Source: Effrenium voratum (Eukaryota > Sar > Dinophyceae > Suessiales > Symbiodiniaceae). From it: a stretch of 64,000 nucleotides of DNA. The stretch spans positions 422,331 to 486,330 of the forward strand of contig CAUJNA010003505.1 of the NCBI GenBank assembly GCA_963377175.1. The letters run 5' to 3'. Every line of letters begins with the position of its first letter. The stretch's first letter is position 1. The position numbers and the translations under genes are program-made. Below the pieces are notes generated by a model. It did not search any database, was not told the origin of the DNA, and worked only from the letters and a program-made list of their open reading frames with translations. Positions 20,914-30,833 of this stretch are shown one piece after another.

Positions 20914-22059
20914 GAATGCCTTCTTGCACATGGAGTCGCTATGTCCTCATGTTGTCACGGGGTCGGAGGTGCGGTACTACGTGGGCAACTACGCGGAACT
21001 CTTGCGGTCTTCTGCTATGGACTGGGACCAGCATGGCGTTCTTTTGAAGCCTTCCGAGTACACGGGCCAGAAAGGCACAGCTGTGGATGGCCGGGTCGTG
21101 ATACTGACTCATCAAGAAGTCAAAGCCAAAGCTTCCACTGCGGACGCCGCAGCGCCGAGACACGGCAAAGGCAGCAAAGGCAAGAAGATAGCGGACAAGC
21201 CTTCTTTGAAGCTGGAGATGCATCTCGCTGGCACGGACAGCATTAACGAGGTGCTCTATGTGGAAGCTTGGGGGGAACAAGCAGACCACCTGAAGAAGAA
21301 GCTCACCCAGGGAGACTTGGTGTCCATTGCTGGAGCGACGCACATTCCGGCCGCGCAGAACCACTCGACATCACGACTGCCGTATCACTTGCGGGCGAAG
21401 GGTACCGTGGGAGTCAACGTCATTGTGCAGAAGCTGGACGCTTTGCCTTGGTCGAGTGTGCCAAGCTGGCATCCTTTGGTGCCGCTTTATGCTCTTGACC
21501 GTGTGAAGGAAAGGCAGCAAATCTGCGTTGCAGTGCTGATTGAGGAGAATCCGGGCACCGTTGAGAGAGACACTTCGGCTGGCAGAGTGCCGGTGTGCAA
21601 TGCGGTCGTGCAGCAGGAGGGCACGCACGTGCGGTGTGCATTCTGGCGAGAGCAAGCGGGCGTGCTGGCAGCCAGGAACGCTGGCAAGTGCGTTTTCTTG
21701 TATCAAGTCTTGGTGGAAAAAAAGAAAAAAGAAGGATCCTGGGAGCTTGGTAGTTGGCGCATGACTCAAGTCTTGGATTGTCCGCTCGAGAAGGAAGAAG
21801 AGATTAAAGCCGCTTTGCGGAAGACAGAAGCATGCAAGATGCTGACCGAAATTCCTACCCGAGGGCGCAATGCGAAGCCGTGCCGAGCACTTTGAGCGCG
21901 CTAATGGGAGCCATCATTGTGCCGGGCCAGCTTCGTCAGATGGACACTGTGTTCAAAGTCTGGGGCCTGCAAGTGATGGGTGTCAGCTCCGCGCGGTCCG
22001 AGACGGATGAGTGGGTCCTCAAGTCGTGCGGCAAATGCAAGAAGGCAGCGCCTTGTCAG
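20894..22059 (+). pseudogene. RPA70-like ssDNA-binding OB folds
   Basis: The frame HGGLQRYRNAFLHM…EVRYYVGNYAELL leads into two tandem OB-fold-like units. The first contains LYVEAWGEQADHLKKKL then GDLVSIAGATHIPA, matching the RPA70 DBD-A pattern (xAxNEQADKFxxLLExGKVYxISxAxxxPA). The second has HVRCAFWREQAGVL then CVFLYQVLVEKKK, matching the DBD-B pattern. A third unit, reached by a frame change near 21890, has CGKCKKAAPC, like the RPA70-C zinc ribbon. Such proteins bind single-stranded DNA. The frame change is unexplained by any intron and marks decay. The segment ends at a GC donor (22060). Confidence 0.6.
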
Positions 22060-22121
22060 GCGCGGCTAGACAAAAACTAGTATTCATCCAACATACAAGT
22101 TGTTTCCTTTCTGCCTGCCAG

Positions 22122-23005
22122 GCTCATCCAGATGCTGCCTTGGAGCCGCGCATGGCTGTGCGGGTCGATTTGCTGATTCTGACTGCCAGTGTTCCATGCT
22201 GCTGTACCACGACCTTCTCACAGCGGTCTTGCAGAACAAGAACCAGCCCTGTGTGCTCCGCAGAACGTCGCGGAGGGCGGTGCGCACTTCGGTGGTGTCT
22301 GCCAATGGATCTGGCAAGCGCACAGTGGCTGTGCAAGCTGACTTTCCGAGAGAACGACTACCAGCAGGTCTTGGAATTGGACTGCAAGCACTTAGAGCCA
22401 TTCTTGGAGCCGCAAAAGCCTGCGGAAGATTTGGCCCGCTTCATGCAGGTTTTGCCACGATGTGCTCTCGGCAAGGGCTGCCCTGTTGCATCTCTGGATG
22501 TGCTCAACGTGGACAACGAACTGGGGATACTTCGCGCAGGGCAACTGGATGCTTCGGCGGCTCGAGTGCCTTCAACGACATCCAGCTCCCCGACGAGGAA
22601 GCTCTTCAGCAAGATCCACAGTCGGCCTCGGCCATGCGAGTGAAGCGGTCTGTCGACTGCTTGCTCGCACCCCAGCGGCAAGGCGAGCCAGTTCGGGCGA
22701 AGCTACGCGCGGCTGGGCCAGCTTCCGCTGTCAACTGGATCTTGCGGGGCCGCCCGGGAGATGTTCACCAAGTTGTCATCATGCAGACGGAGACCATCGG
22801 TGAATGGAGTGCTCTATGGCACGTGCCGGTTGCCATCGAAGCTGTCGCATCTTTCGTCGCCTACTGGCAGTTCATCCTGGATTGCCAGAAAGGCCGGAAC
22901 GCGCTGCTCTTCCAGGCTGAGTGGACGCCGGGCAAGCGCGTCCGCGCAGTGAGAGACAACATGCCATCCGCGGCCAAAAAGTCCAGCGCTTGGCACAGCC
23001 CGTAG
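22122..23005 (+). pseudogene. C-terminal region of the USP/RPA block
   Basis: A 62-bp GC-AG intron (22060-22121, phase 0) joins CKKAAPCQ to AHPDAALEPRMAVRVDLLI, continuing the zinc ribbon and OB fold of the RPA70-C-like unit. The coding signal then changes frame near 22185, 22300 and 22630: CSMLLYHDLLTAVL, then LTFRENDYQQVLELDCKHL, then VVIMQTETIGEWSALWHVP, ending at TAG 23003-23005. The frame changes are best explained by indels. The last 120 residues are not recognised. Confidence 0.5.
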
Positions 23006-23029
23006 CTTTCTGTTTCTCTTCTTTTTTGT

Positions 23030-23255
23030 TTCATCGCATACGGCCTACTCCCAAACCAACTACGCGACCCAGGAAATGAAGGTAGTGGTATCGGAGTAGC
23101 CGCGAGATAGTGTTGATGTTCGCATCTTTTTGGCTGTCTTACTTTTTTTGTTTCGTCGCATGCAGCCTACTCCCAAACCAACTACGCGACCCAGGAAGGG
23201 AAGGTAGTGGTATCGGAGTAGCCGTGAGATAGTGTTGATGTTCGCATCTTTTTGG
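23030..23255. repeat. Duplicated ~105-bp hairpin unit
   Basis: Two direct copies, about 121 bp apart (23030 and 23151), each carrying CTACTCCCAAACCAACTAC and, 18 bp later, its imperfect inverse GTAGTGGTATCGGAGTAG, followed by GAGATAGTGTTGATGTTCG. The stem-loop immediately follows the stop codon of the gene block. It may be a 3' structural element of the transposon; that is inference. Confidence 0.85.
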
Positions 23256-23345
23256 GAAGGCTCAGCGCACGCCATCGTCTGTCTGACCCACAAAAAGCCA
23301 GCTATGCACTGAGCCATCGACATTTAGCCAGCCAAGCGCGTACAC

Positions 23346-23776
23346 ATGCGCGAAGCAAAAGTATGCTGCCGTAGCCATCTTGCGTTAGCTGGAAAACGAA
23401 ATGCGTTGATGAGTTCCTCAATGGCTATGTCGCCCAGTTGGACTGGCAGCCGGTTGCGGGAGATGCTCATCGGCTGGAACGAAAGCCAGCTGACGTGGTT
23501 GAAAGAACAGATTGAGGGCGAGCTGACCGCGCGCTTGGCTGAAGCGAACGGGCTCAACCCGACCTGGCTCCTGGGAGTGGTTCCCCTGGCTCCTTGGAGT
23601 GGTCCGAACTCCCAGATGGGTGGCGAGTCACTGTTTGCTGTCGCTCCTGTGAGTACAGAATGTCGGCCAAAGTGCGCCCTTGGTGGGAGTCACATAGACA
23701 CCTCAAGCTTTGTGGCTGGACACTTTCGAGCGACGCTTATTGGTATTGCCGCGATCACACGCAGCTGCAAGCGTGA
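23346..23776 (+). pseudogene. Zinc-binding-type ORF in two frames
   Basis: One frame gives SRLREMLIGWNESQLTWLKE and EQIEGELTARLAEANGL; at about 23580 the signal moves to another frame, PDGWRVTVCCRSCEYRM, then HLKLCGWTLSSDAYWYCRDH, ending TGA about 23776. The Cys/His spacing (CCxxC…HxxLxxC…CxxH) suggests a zinc-binding module. The frame change may be an indel or a short intron. Its start overlaps a possible spliced-leader relic at 23369. Confidence 0.45.
23369..23389 (+). other. Possible dinoflagellate spliced-leader relic
   Basis: CCGTAGCCATCTTGCGTTAG matches the first 10 bases of the dinoflagellate SL core (CCGTAGCCATTTTGGCTCAAG) and about 15 of 21 overall. Genomic SL relics upstream of coding sequence mark genes re-inserted from mRNA. 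The match is partial. Confidence 0.3.
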
Positions 23777-23873
23777 CTTTCGAAGACAGGCTGCTTGCGC
23801 GCGACCCACTATTGGGGAGGTGCTTTTACCAGAAGAGCTTGGCGCATGCAAAAAAAAGGCATCTGGCTGCTGA

Positions 23874-26458
23874 CTGACTGTCTATGTCAGGTTGCTTTTA
23901 CAACCTGCGATCCTCAATCGATGTAAGTGTGGCGCATCTTCATAAGCATAGACATGTGGGGTTATCCGGTCCTTTAATTTTTAATACTTTTCGCAGAACA
24001 GTTGTTGTGAAATTGAACTCCTGGTTCTCGTTTCCCTTAAATGGAAACGCCCCACCTAACCTCCACAAACACCGAATAGGTGTAAGATGCTATATATACC
24101 CACTGAAAGGGCGTGTAACTGGGGCATCCTTTTTGTGATAAGTGCCTTCAACTCACTCAGAAGTCTCGCCACTTGTGCCTACATGTTGCAAGTGAAGCAA
24201 CATCCAACCACAAACCCCTTGTAATTTGAAGGACAGTTTAGGTCATCCACAGTAGCACCCATGGTTGGGTGGTTTTAGGTGTTCCCCAGACCAGTGTAAT
24301 TCCTGCTTGCCTTTGGAGGGGTTCGCAGTGAAGACCAACCCAAAACGGGGGCGCCGGTTTCCATGAAACACCTCCACCGGACGCTTGGTGTTCCAGGTTT
24401 CCGCAGCCCGTGTTCTCAGGAGCTTGTCGCGAGCTGGAGAGTGGGATCACGCGCCGAAGCTGCGAAGCCTTCGACGGATTTTCGGGGTAAGGGGTTGACA
24501 AGACTCACCCGAACGCTGGTCAACGTTTGAGAGGGAATGACAATGAGCTCTGGAATTGTCAAGCACTCCCCGAAAACAAAGGATGGGTGGAGTGGTGGGT
24601 TCTATGTAAATTTGCCTTTCAGGACCCTACACGGGTTCTAAGAAGCGTTCCAACAAGCGGGTCCGACCGCTTGCTCCAAAGGACACTCACGTGTGTAGCA
24701 TGAGAGTTCTACCAAAGACAGTGTGCGTTGGTCACTTTGCCTGTCCTTAGCAGGTCACAAGCCATCCCTGTGCTCGTAGGATGTAAAGGTGGGCAGGCAG
24801 GTGTGCAGCCTCATGTTTTGCGCGCCAAGTTCTGATTGTGACTCTGCCAAGCCTGCGTAGTTCTGAAGCACAACGGCACCACATGAAGGCTGCCTGCTGC
24901 ACAGGGGCTAGACTTTCCACAGAAAGCGCGACCAAAGCCTCCAGAATGAAGGATCTGGGGTGCGCCACACCACACCTCCAGAAATGCTTTTAGCGATGGC
25001 ATGATATCAGTACAAGAGTTGCTTTGGATCCCCCTCATTGGATTAGACTTACACGAGATGCATGCTTTGATGGGGCGAAGGCATGGTTCTTTGTTTCTCT
25101 GTAGGGAATCTCAGCTGTGTTGGTGATGTCCATTCGGCCGAGGGGGTTTTGTTTCGCTGTTTTGGGCAGTCCGAACCAGATTCATTTGTTTGGCCTTTCG
25201 CGGAATCTGCAAACAGGAGGTTGATCGTGCTGGGGCCCCTGTTTCATGGCTTCCTTACATGGGGGTTTCTCAAAATAGGGGTCCCGAGTTGGTTGGTTTC
25301 TTTTGGTTCCCTTCAAGCAAACAGCAAACAGGGTCCACAATTTTGAGAAGCGGCTACGCCTTGCCAAGCAGATTTATTGATTGAGTGAAAAGCGCTGTCA
25401 AAAGAACCCCCCCTTCAAACTTCTCATTTTGGGTGCGTCTTATAATGGAACCCCCACAAGTAGTGGTTTGCCTTTGGTTGTCCTTTAAATATTCTAAAGG
25501 GTAGCCTCGAAAAACGACAGCCCCATTGAAACTTCCATTCCCTGCAGCACGGACATATTTTAGCAGCGCCTTAGGTATTTCCTCACCACGAGCAACGTGG
25601 GCGTGCTGTATGACATGATGGACAACCCTTTGCGCCTTGGAGCCCACAAGTCGGTCTAGGGTGAAGCTTTCAATGGAGGACCCGACCCCTCCATTAGACA
25701 CCCCGGAGGTGGTTGGGGGTCTCAAAACCAAGTTGTTTGAAGGCCCTAAATCAATCTGGAGCCTCTGGGTGGCAGGACTACTTTGGTTTTACGCCGACAC
25801 AACCCCGGACACACACCGAGGAAAACATATTGAAGGGAAGTCTAGGTGCTGTACAATTCCAGGGATTGAAACGAACGCCCCCTTAGCATGCTCTGCTTCA
25901 GACAGCATTCATTTGCCAGGCTGCTCAGTCGGATTGTTCGATGTCTGGCTTCTCCCATGGCAACCAGAAGTAAGATCGTAACAGAATAAGCTGTTTGGTC
26001 AGTTTGAGCAATAGGCTGCGCTGGGCTACGTAGAGGTCTCGCGCGCTGGGGCGGGGAAATGAAAGAGGGCGAGTAAGAGACCGAGAGAAGCGTTGGCCAG
26101 GTGTGCTCAGTGTTTTGTTGAAGCAACTTCAACAGTAACAGCTCGCCATGGGGTTGCATATCCAGCTAAAACTGCTGTAGTGCAAATCCTGCATTGCCTG
26201 CAATGAAGACAAAAATGCATTCGGGCATTGAGTGCAGTGCTTGGTCATTGAACGGCTCGTTCAGAAGGCTCGTGTCAGTCGCATTGTCCCCTCTTTGAAG
26301 ACGACAATTAAGAGTAAGCACAACAGGCCAACAAATAGAATAATTGACTGTTATCGCGGACAATGCATTTCTGTGTTTGTGTGTGTGCGTTTTCCCCTGG
26401 TGTGTGGGTGTGCTGAACAAGTTGAAAGCCGCCTCGCGTTGAGTAGGTCCATCGCTGC
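23874..26458. other. Non-coding stretch upstream of the antiporter
   Basis: Nothing gene-like is firm. A small GC-rich patch at 24420-24485 ends in a GG|GTAAGG donor-like site and could be a 60-bp exon. Other open frames lack motifs. Confidence 0.4.
25267..25349. repeat. Short inverted-repeat element
   Basis: TTCTCAAAATAGGGGTCCC at the left is mirrored by GGGTCCACAATTTTGAGAA at the right over 83 bp. A left-end-like sequence (GGTTCTCAAAATAGTGGTCC) recurs at about 58975, so it may be a third MITE family. Confidence 0.5.
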
Positions 26459-26475
26459 TAGCCATTTGCTTCAAG
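26459..26475 (+). other. Weak spliced-leader-like sequence
   Basis: TAGCCATTTGCTTCAAG resembles the end of the dinoflagellate SL (TAGCCATTTTGGCTCAAG) with a small deletion. It lies 480 bp before the first visible antiporter exon. Chance occurrence is quite possible. Confidence 0.25.
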
Positions 26476-26941
26476 GCAGCCATCGGCTTCGCATCGCAGG
26501 GGCCTTTTGTTTCAGGCCCAACCGCTTTGAAGCAATGGGAGGCGGGTGGGCCAAAACTGTTGTGCCCAAAGTGGCCGCTGTGTTTTTAAAGTTCGGGGAC
26601 CCCCCCACCAATAACATGATATCGTTTTCCTTTTGGCTTTCCCACCAAAGAGGTTGGTCGCCTCAACAAAATCGAGTCGCCAGACCCATGGCGCCATCAT
26701 GGTGCTGTGGTCCCCAAATTCCATGCTGTTTAGGTTTTGGGGAGTCATTTTCCCGTATGTGCTTTGTTGTTCCTGTTTGGCACCCTTGTCCAAGCCGCAT
26801 GTTGTGTGTTCCTACTTGACTGGGGTTGGATCTTTAGACTTTATCTTTTGGGAACTAAAGGTGTTTTCCACTACACCCCCAAAAAGTGAAACACTTTTTG
26901 CAGGGGGGTCAGCAGCAAGTATATAGCTTGTCTAAACGCAG

Positions 26942-29900
26942 TGCTAGGAGCCAGCTCCTTCATGGCGTTGCTGGCCATCTCTGGCTTCCTGGGCGCCACC
27001 TGGACCGCCTCGAAACTCTCCCAGGCCGTGGGCGTCTCGGACATCGTGCTGGTCATCGTCACCGGGGTGCTGCTGGGGCCCGAGGCGCAGCCGGCGAGCC
27101 GGGGCCGAGGAAGTCTGGTTCTGTGTGCACTCCATGGTTTCGTGGAGGTTGAGAGTATCTTCACCTTAGCCATGTTTTTGACTGGAGCGGTGAATAGGCA
27201 TGCATTCTCAATTGGGAAGATCCATGCAGGTCCTTGAGCTCCGGCTTGCCAAGGACGCCTGTTGTAGGAATGAAATGCTCAGTTCTTTTTTAGAAGCATG
27301 CCTCTTCCAGCAAAATACAGGAAGTGAATGAATCAACTGGAACTGTAACGCATCAGGTAGAGTCAACAAATAATCTGGAACAGTGACGTGTCAAGTATTG
27401 GAAGTGCGTGTTGAACAACATAGCTATCAAATGGCTTGCGATAACCAAAAGTAAAGGACGATACAAATGAGATGGAGAAGTAGAAAGAAATGTCAGAGAT
27501 ATATGGCTCATTAAGAATCCATGGAAAAAAAGAGAACCGATAATGGGACATAGACATGCTTATGAGCGAGCAGCACATTAACATTTATTCAGCAATCGAA
27601 TTATAAAGAACTAGAACACTTATATAAAGGACATCCAGAAGTTGTTTCCAGATGCTTCTTTTTTCCTGTTTGTCTCTCTTTGAGTCGTCCTTAGGCATCA
27701 GATCACTCCATTGTAAATACATAAATATTGCAGATTAGAAACTGAAGGCTAACTCAAATGTAAATGGCCTTTATAGAAGGAACTTGAGAAACAGAGAAAA
27801 CCAAGAGGGTGATTCATATTAGTTAGTTCTTTAGGTGTCTTTCTGCCTTGCAATTCTCTCCGTTCTATAATTTGTTGACATCGCAATTATAGCCATATCT
27901 TCCTTACCTATTTGTAACTCTGGAATGACTTTTGTTTTTAATCTTTAGTACTGTCAGGGAACTTGTAAAGAGATTAAAGAGGATCCTATGCACAGATCCT
28001 ATCAGCAGCGCAGATCTTGCCAAGGGATCCCATCGTGAGACCTCGCAGAGATCCTGTAAGACTCCTCCCAACGATACCTCGCGCTGGTCCTTCATGGAGA
28101 CCCTCTTGGTCTCGTGCGGGACCAGCAAAGACCCACCTTCAATAGGCTTTCCACCGAATGCCCTTTTACAGATCTTGCACAGAGGGCTTCTAGAATCCTA
28201 TGCAGCGATTCTTGTGCGCCAAAACTGTGTAACTTTCTTTTTCTGTTCGCGCTGTTTTTTTTTCTGTTCGCGCTGCTTTTTTTGGTTCGCGCAGATGGGC
28301 GGCCTCATCAGCACGGAGTACTCTCAGTGCTCCCACGCCCGGCACGCCAAGGAGTGCAACATGGATGATTCTGGCGTCCTCACGGACCACCTGAAGGCGA
28401 TCCAGGACACGTGCCAAAAAGAACGCCGTGTCCCAATTGGGTTGTGAACGCCTTCCACTAGGATATGGAACCAGTTCTGCTTTTTCCAGCAGTTTTCCGC
28501 AAGTAGCTTTTTTGTTAGCCCCGTGTCCCTTCGCACGTCTGAAAAAAAATGCCCTGTGCCCGGGGGGGCCTCTTCCTTTATCGTCGTTTCCTTCCCAAGA
28601 GACAGTTGTCCCTTCACATTTCGCTTTGGTGTTTTGTGCTCAGGCGGATTTCAACAAAAGTAAGAGTGGACCGGTGGTTTCCTTTGGTTTTTCGGGAAGG
28701 CGCGTTTGGGTTTTCCCTGGTGGCTGGAGATGGTCCACGCCATGGTTTTGTTCAAAGGGTTCCTGTGGCCTTTGTTCCGAAGAGGTGTTTGAGGGCGCAG
28801 GAGCGGCCATGGTTCCCAAATTTGGAGCCCCAACTGGCGTTGCTTTGGGTTCCTAAAATCCTTTGCTTTGACGACCTCAAGATTGGTGTCCTGGGCACGC
28901 CCGTTTTGGTTTGGGGGGCTGCCACTTGGTCGGTTGTTTTGCATGTTGTGTTCAGGGTTCTTCAAGCTGCTTTCTGTTTTAGTGAACGGTTTTCTCCAGA
29001 TAAAACGCTTGGTTTCTGCGTGTTTGTGTGTGTTTGTGTGTTGTCCGTGGTTCCCCTGGTGGCTCAGTGCCTCCCACTTCGTTAGTTGTTTCCCCAATCG
29101 TGCCGCGAGCAGTTGCCCACTTCTTCGCTGGGCCTCCGTTTGCCGATTCCCGAGGAACACGGCATCTGTCACCCAGACGACTACTCGGGCAACGAGTCGC
29201 ACCGCCGCCTGGCAGGCGGCAGCTATGCCAGTTTCGAGGAGTGTTTGCAGAAGAGCTGCCACGCAGAGATCAGCCACGGGTGCCAGCTGACTCCCGACGT
29301 CTTCACCCTCTTCGGCCATGCTGGGGTGGCGCTCATGATCTTCGAGAGCGGCATGCACTTCGACTTCCAGAAAGCAAAGGTGGGAGGGGGTGACGAGAAC
29401 TTCGCACCTTTTGCGTAAGTGTCTGTTGCGGAAATCTAGCGCAAGGCCTCTGTTTCGGGACAAAAACGCCGTGAGGTGGTCGGCGTGAAAGCCAGCATCG
29501 TGGCCGTGCTGGGGACCTTCTTGCCGCTGGTGGCCGGAACTCTCATCACCATGGCCTTCGGCAAGCCCTTCTTCCCCGATGGCGTCGCAGCTGGCACGGC
29601 TTTGGCTCCCACCAGCGTGGGCATCGCGCTGCGCTTGTTGGGAGAGGCCGGCGTGCTGAAGGAGAACTTTGGGCAGGCAATCATCACCGCTGCATTTGTG
29701 GATGACATCCTGTCCTTGGTGCTCTTCAACATCCTTTTCTCTCTTGGTGGCGAGTTCGACATCGTTGCAGTGGTGGTCAACCCCGTGGTCGGCGTCGTCT
29801 TGATGATTATTGGCATGCTTTTGGCAGTGTTCTTCTGGCCGAAGTTCATCAATGGCTGGCTGCTGCCAAAGATACCCGTCAAGGAAGGTGCCAAGGTCGC

Positions 29901-30833
29901 CCGCACCGACGAGGCGTTGTTCCTGCTGATGTTTGTCATTCTGTTTGCTTATGCGGCTACAACCCATTTCCTAGGCACACACTTGTGGGGCTGCTTCATC
30001 GCCGGCATGACCTTTGCGACTCTGGAACCGAAGCATCACGCTCATCATGTTTGGCTGAGGCAAACCAAGCGGACGACTTCTTGGCTGATTCGGATCTTCT
30101 TCGCCAGCACCGTCGCCTTCTCGATCCCCATCTCTCAGCTGGTCTCCCTCGATGCGGTGTGGAAGGCGGGGGAAAGACGAAGGTTTCTGAAACGAGAACA
30201 AGCCAGAAGGGGCACAACAGCTAGCTTGCAGCAAATTGTGTGCCACACAGCCCCGTTGAAGCATGAAACCAGCCCGAAAGACTAAGATGGTTTGGTGGAT
30301 TGGTTGTGGGTCTGTTGTCTTTTGTCCAGGGCTCCATCATGGGCATCGTCGCCTGCATCCTCACCAAAGTCTGCTGCGCACCCTTCATGGGAGATGCCCG
30401 GTGGGTCATTGGCTGGGCCATGGTTGGCCGAGCTGAGTTTGCGTACTTGATCGCCCAGATGGCTGCAGCTGCCAACATGCTGGATGAGGAGATGTTCTCC
30501 ATCGTGATTTGGGCCCTGCTCTGGGCCACCGTCTTTGCCCCCTTCGTCTTCCGCCACGTGCTCAACAAGTATGTGAAAACCCACGGCCTGGAGGACAAGG
30601 GCCCCGACGCCTCCTTCTTTGAGAGCGCCTCCTGCGAGCAATTCCAGGCCTACGACTTGGAAGGCTCAAAGGAGGCGGCCGAAGAGGCCGAAGAGGCCGA
30701 AGAGGACGAAGGGGCCGACCCCGTGGCGCAAAAATCCGATGGCTTGAGTGATCGGCAGACAAGCCTGGGGACAAGCATGGGGATGAGTGAGAGGCAGACC
30801 AGTGCCGCATCCACAAACAAAGCGGCATTGTGA
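26942..30833 (+). CDS. CPA-type Na+/H+ antiporter, five exons
   Basis: A membrane cation/proton exchanger (Na_H_Exchanger family). Exons: 26942-about 27093, 28295-28420, 29155-29379, 29476-30165, 30330-30833. Introns with consistent phase 0 are GA-AG (28421-29154), GT-AG (29380-29475) and GC-AG (30166-30329); the first donor is probably GC at 27094. Exon 1 gives helices LLAISGFLGATW and IVLVIVTGVLLGPEA. Exons 2-3 form a Cys-rich hydrophilic loop of about 95 residues, then FGHAGVALMIFESGMHF. Exon 4 holds AFVDDILSLVL, whose paired Asp is the ion-binding DD motif of CPA2-like exchangers, plus several helices. Exon 5 adds two helices and an acidic tail with EEAEEAEEDE, stop TGA 30831-30833. About 565 residues are visible; an upstream first exon is missing. 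No lesion is seen. Confidence 0.85.

Larger units (their letters stand above)
18652..23776 (+). mobile_element. Decayed Helitron-like gene block (USP + RPA-like)
   Basis: A 5-kb block of plus-strand coding segments with zinc ribbon, ubiquitin-specific protease, basic segment, C2H2 finger, tandem RPA70-like OB folds and a C-terminal zinc-rich ORF. Helitrons of other eukaryotes carry RPA-like proteins and cysteine proteases (OTU), so a Helitron-like origin is the best fit, but no HUH Rep or PIF1-type helicase is visible and no 5'-TC or CTRR-3' terminus was identified. Several frame changes not explained by introns indicate decay. Boundaries are those of the coding segments, not of the element. 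Confidence 0.5.

Noticed and set aside
28651..29967. 438-codon minus-strand frame
   Set aside because: Antisense shadow of antiporter exons 3 and 4, which have clear membrane-helix sequence and splice-consistent frames on the plus strand.
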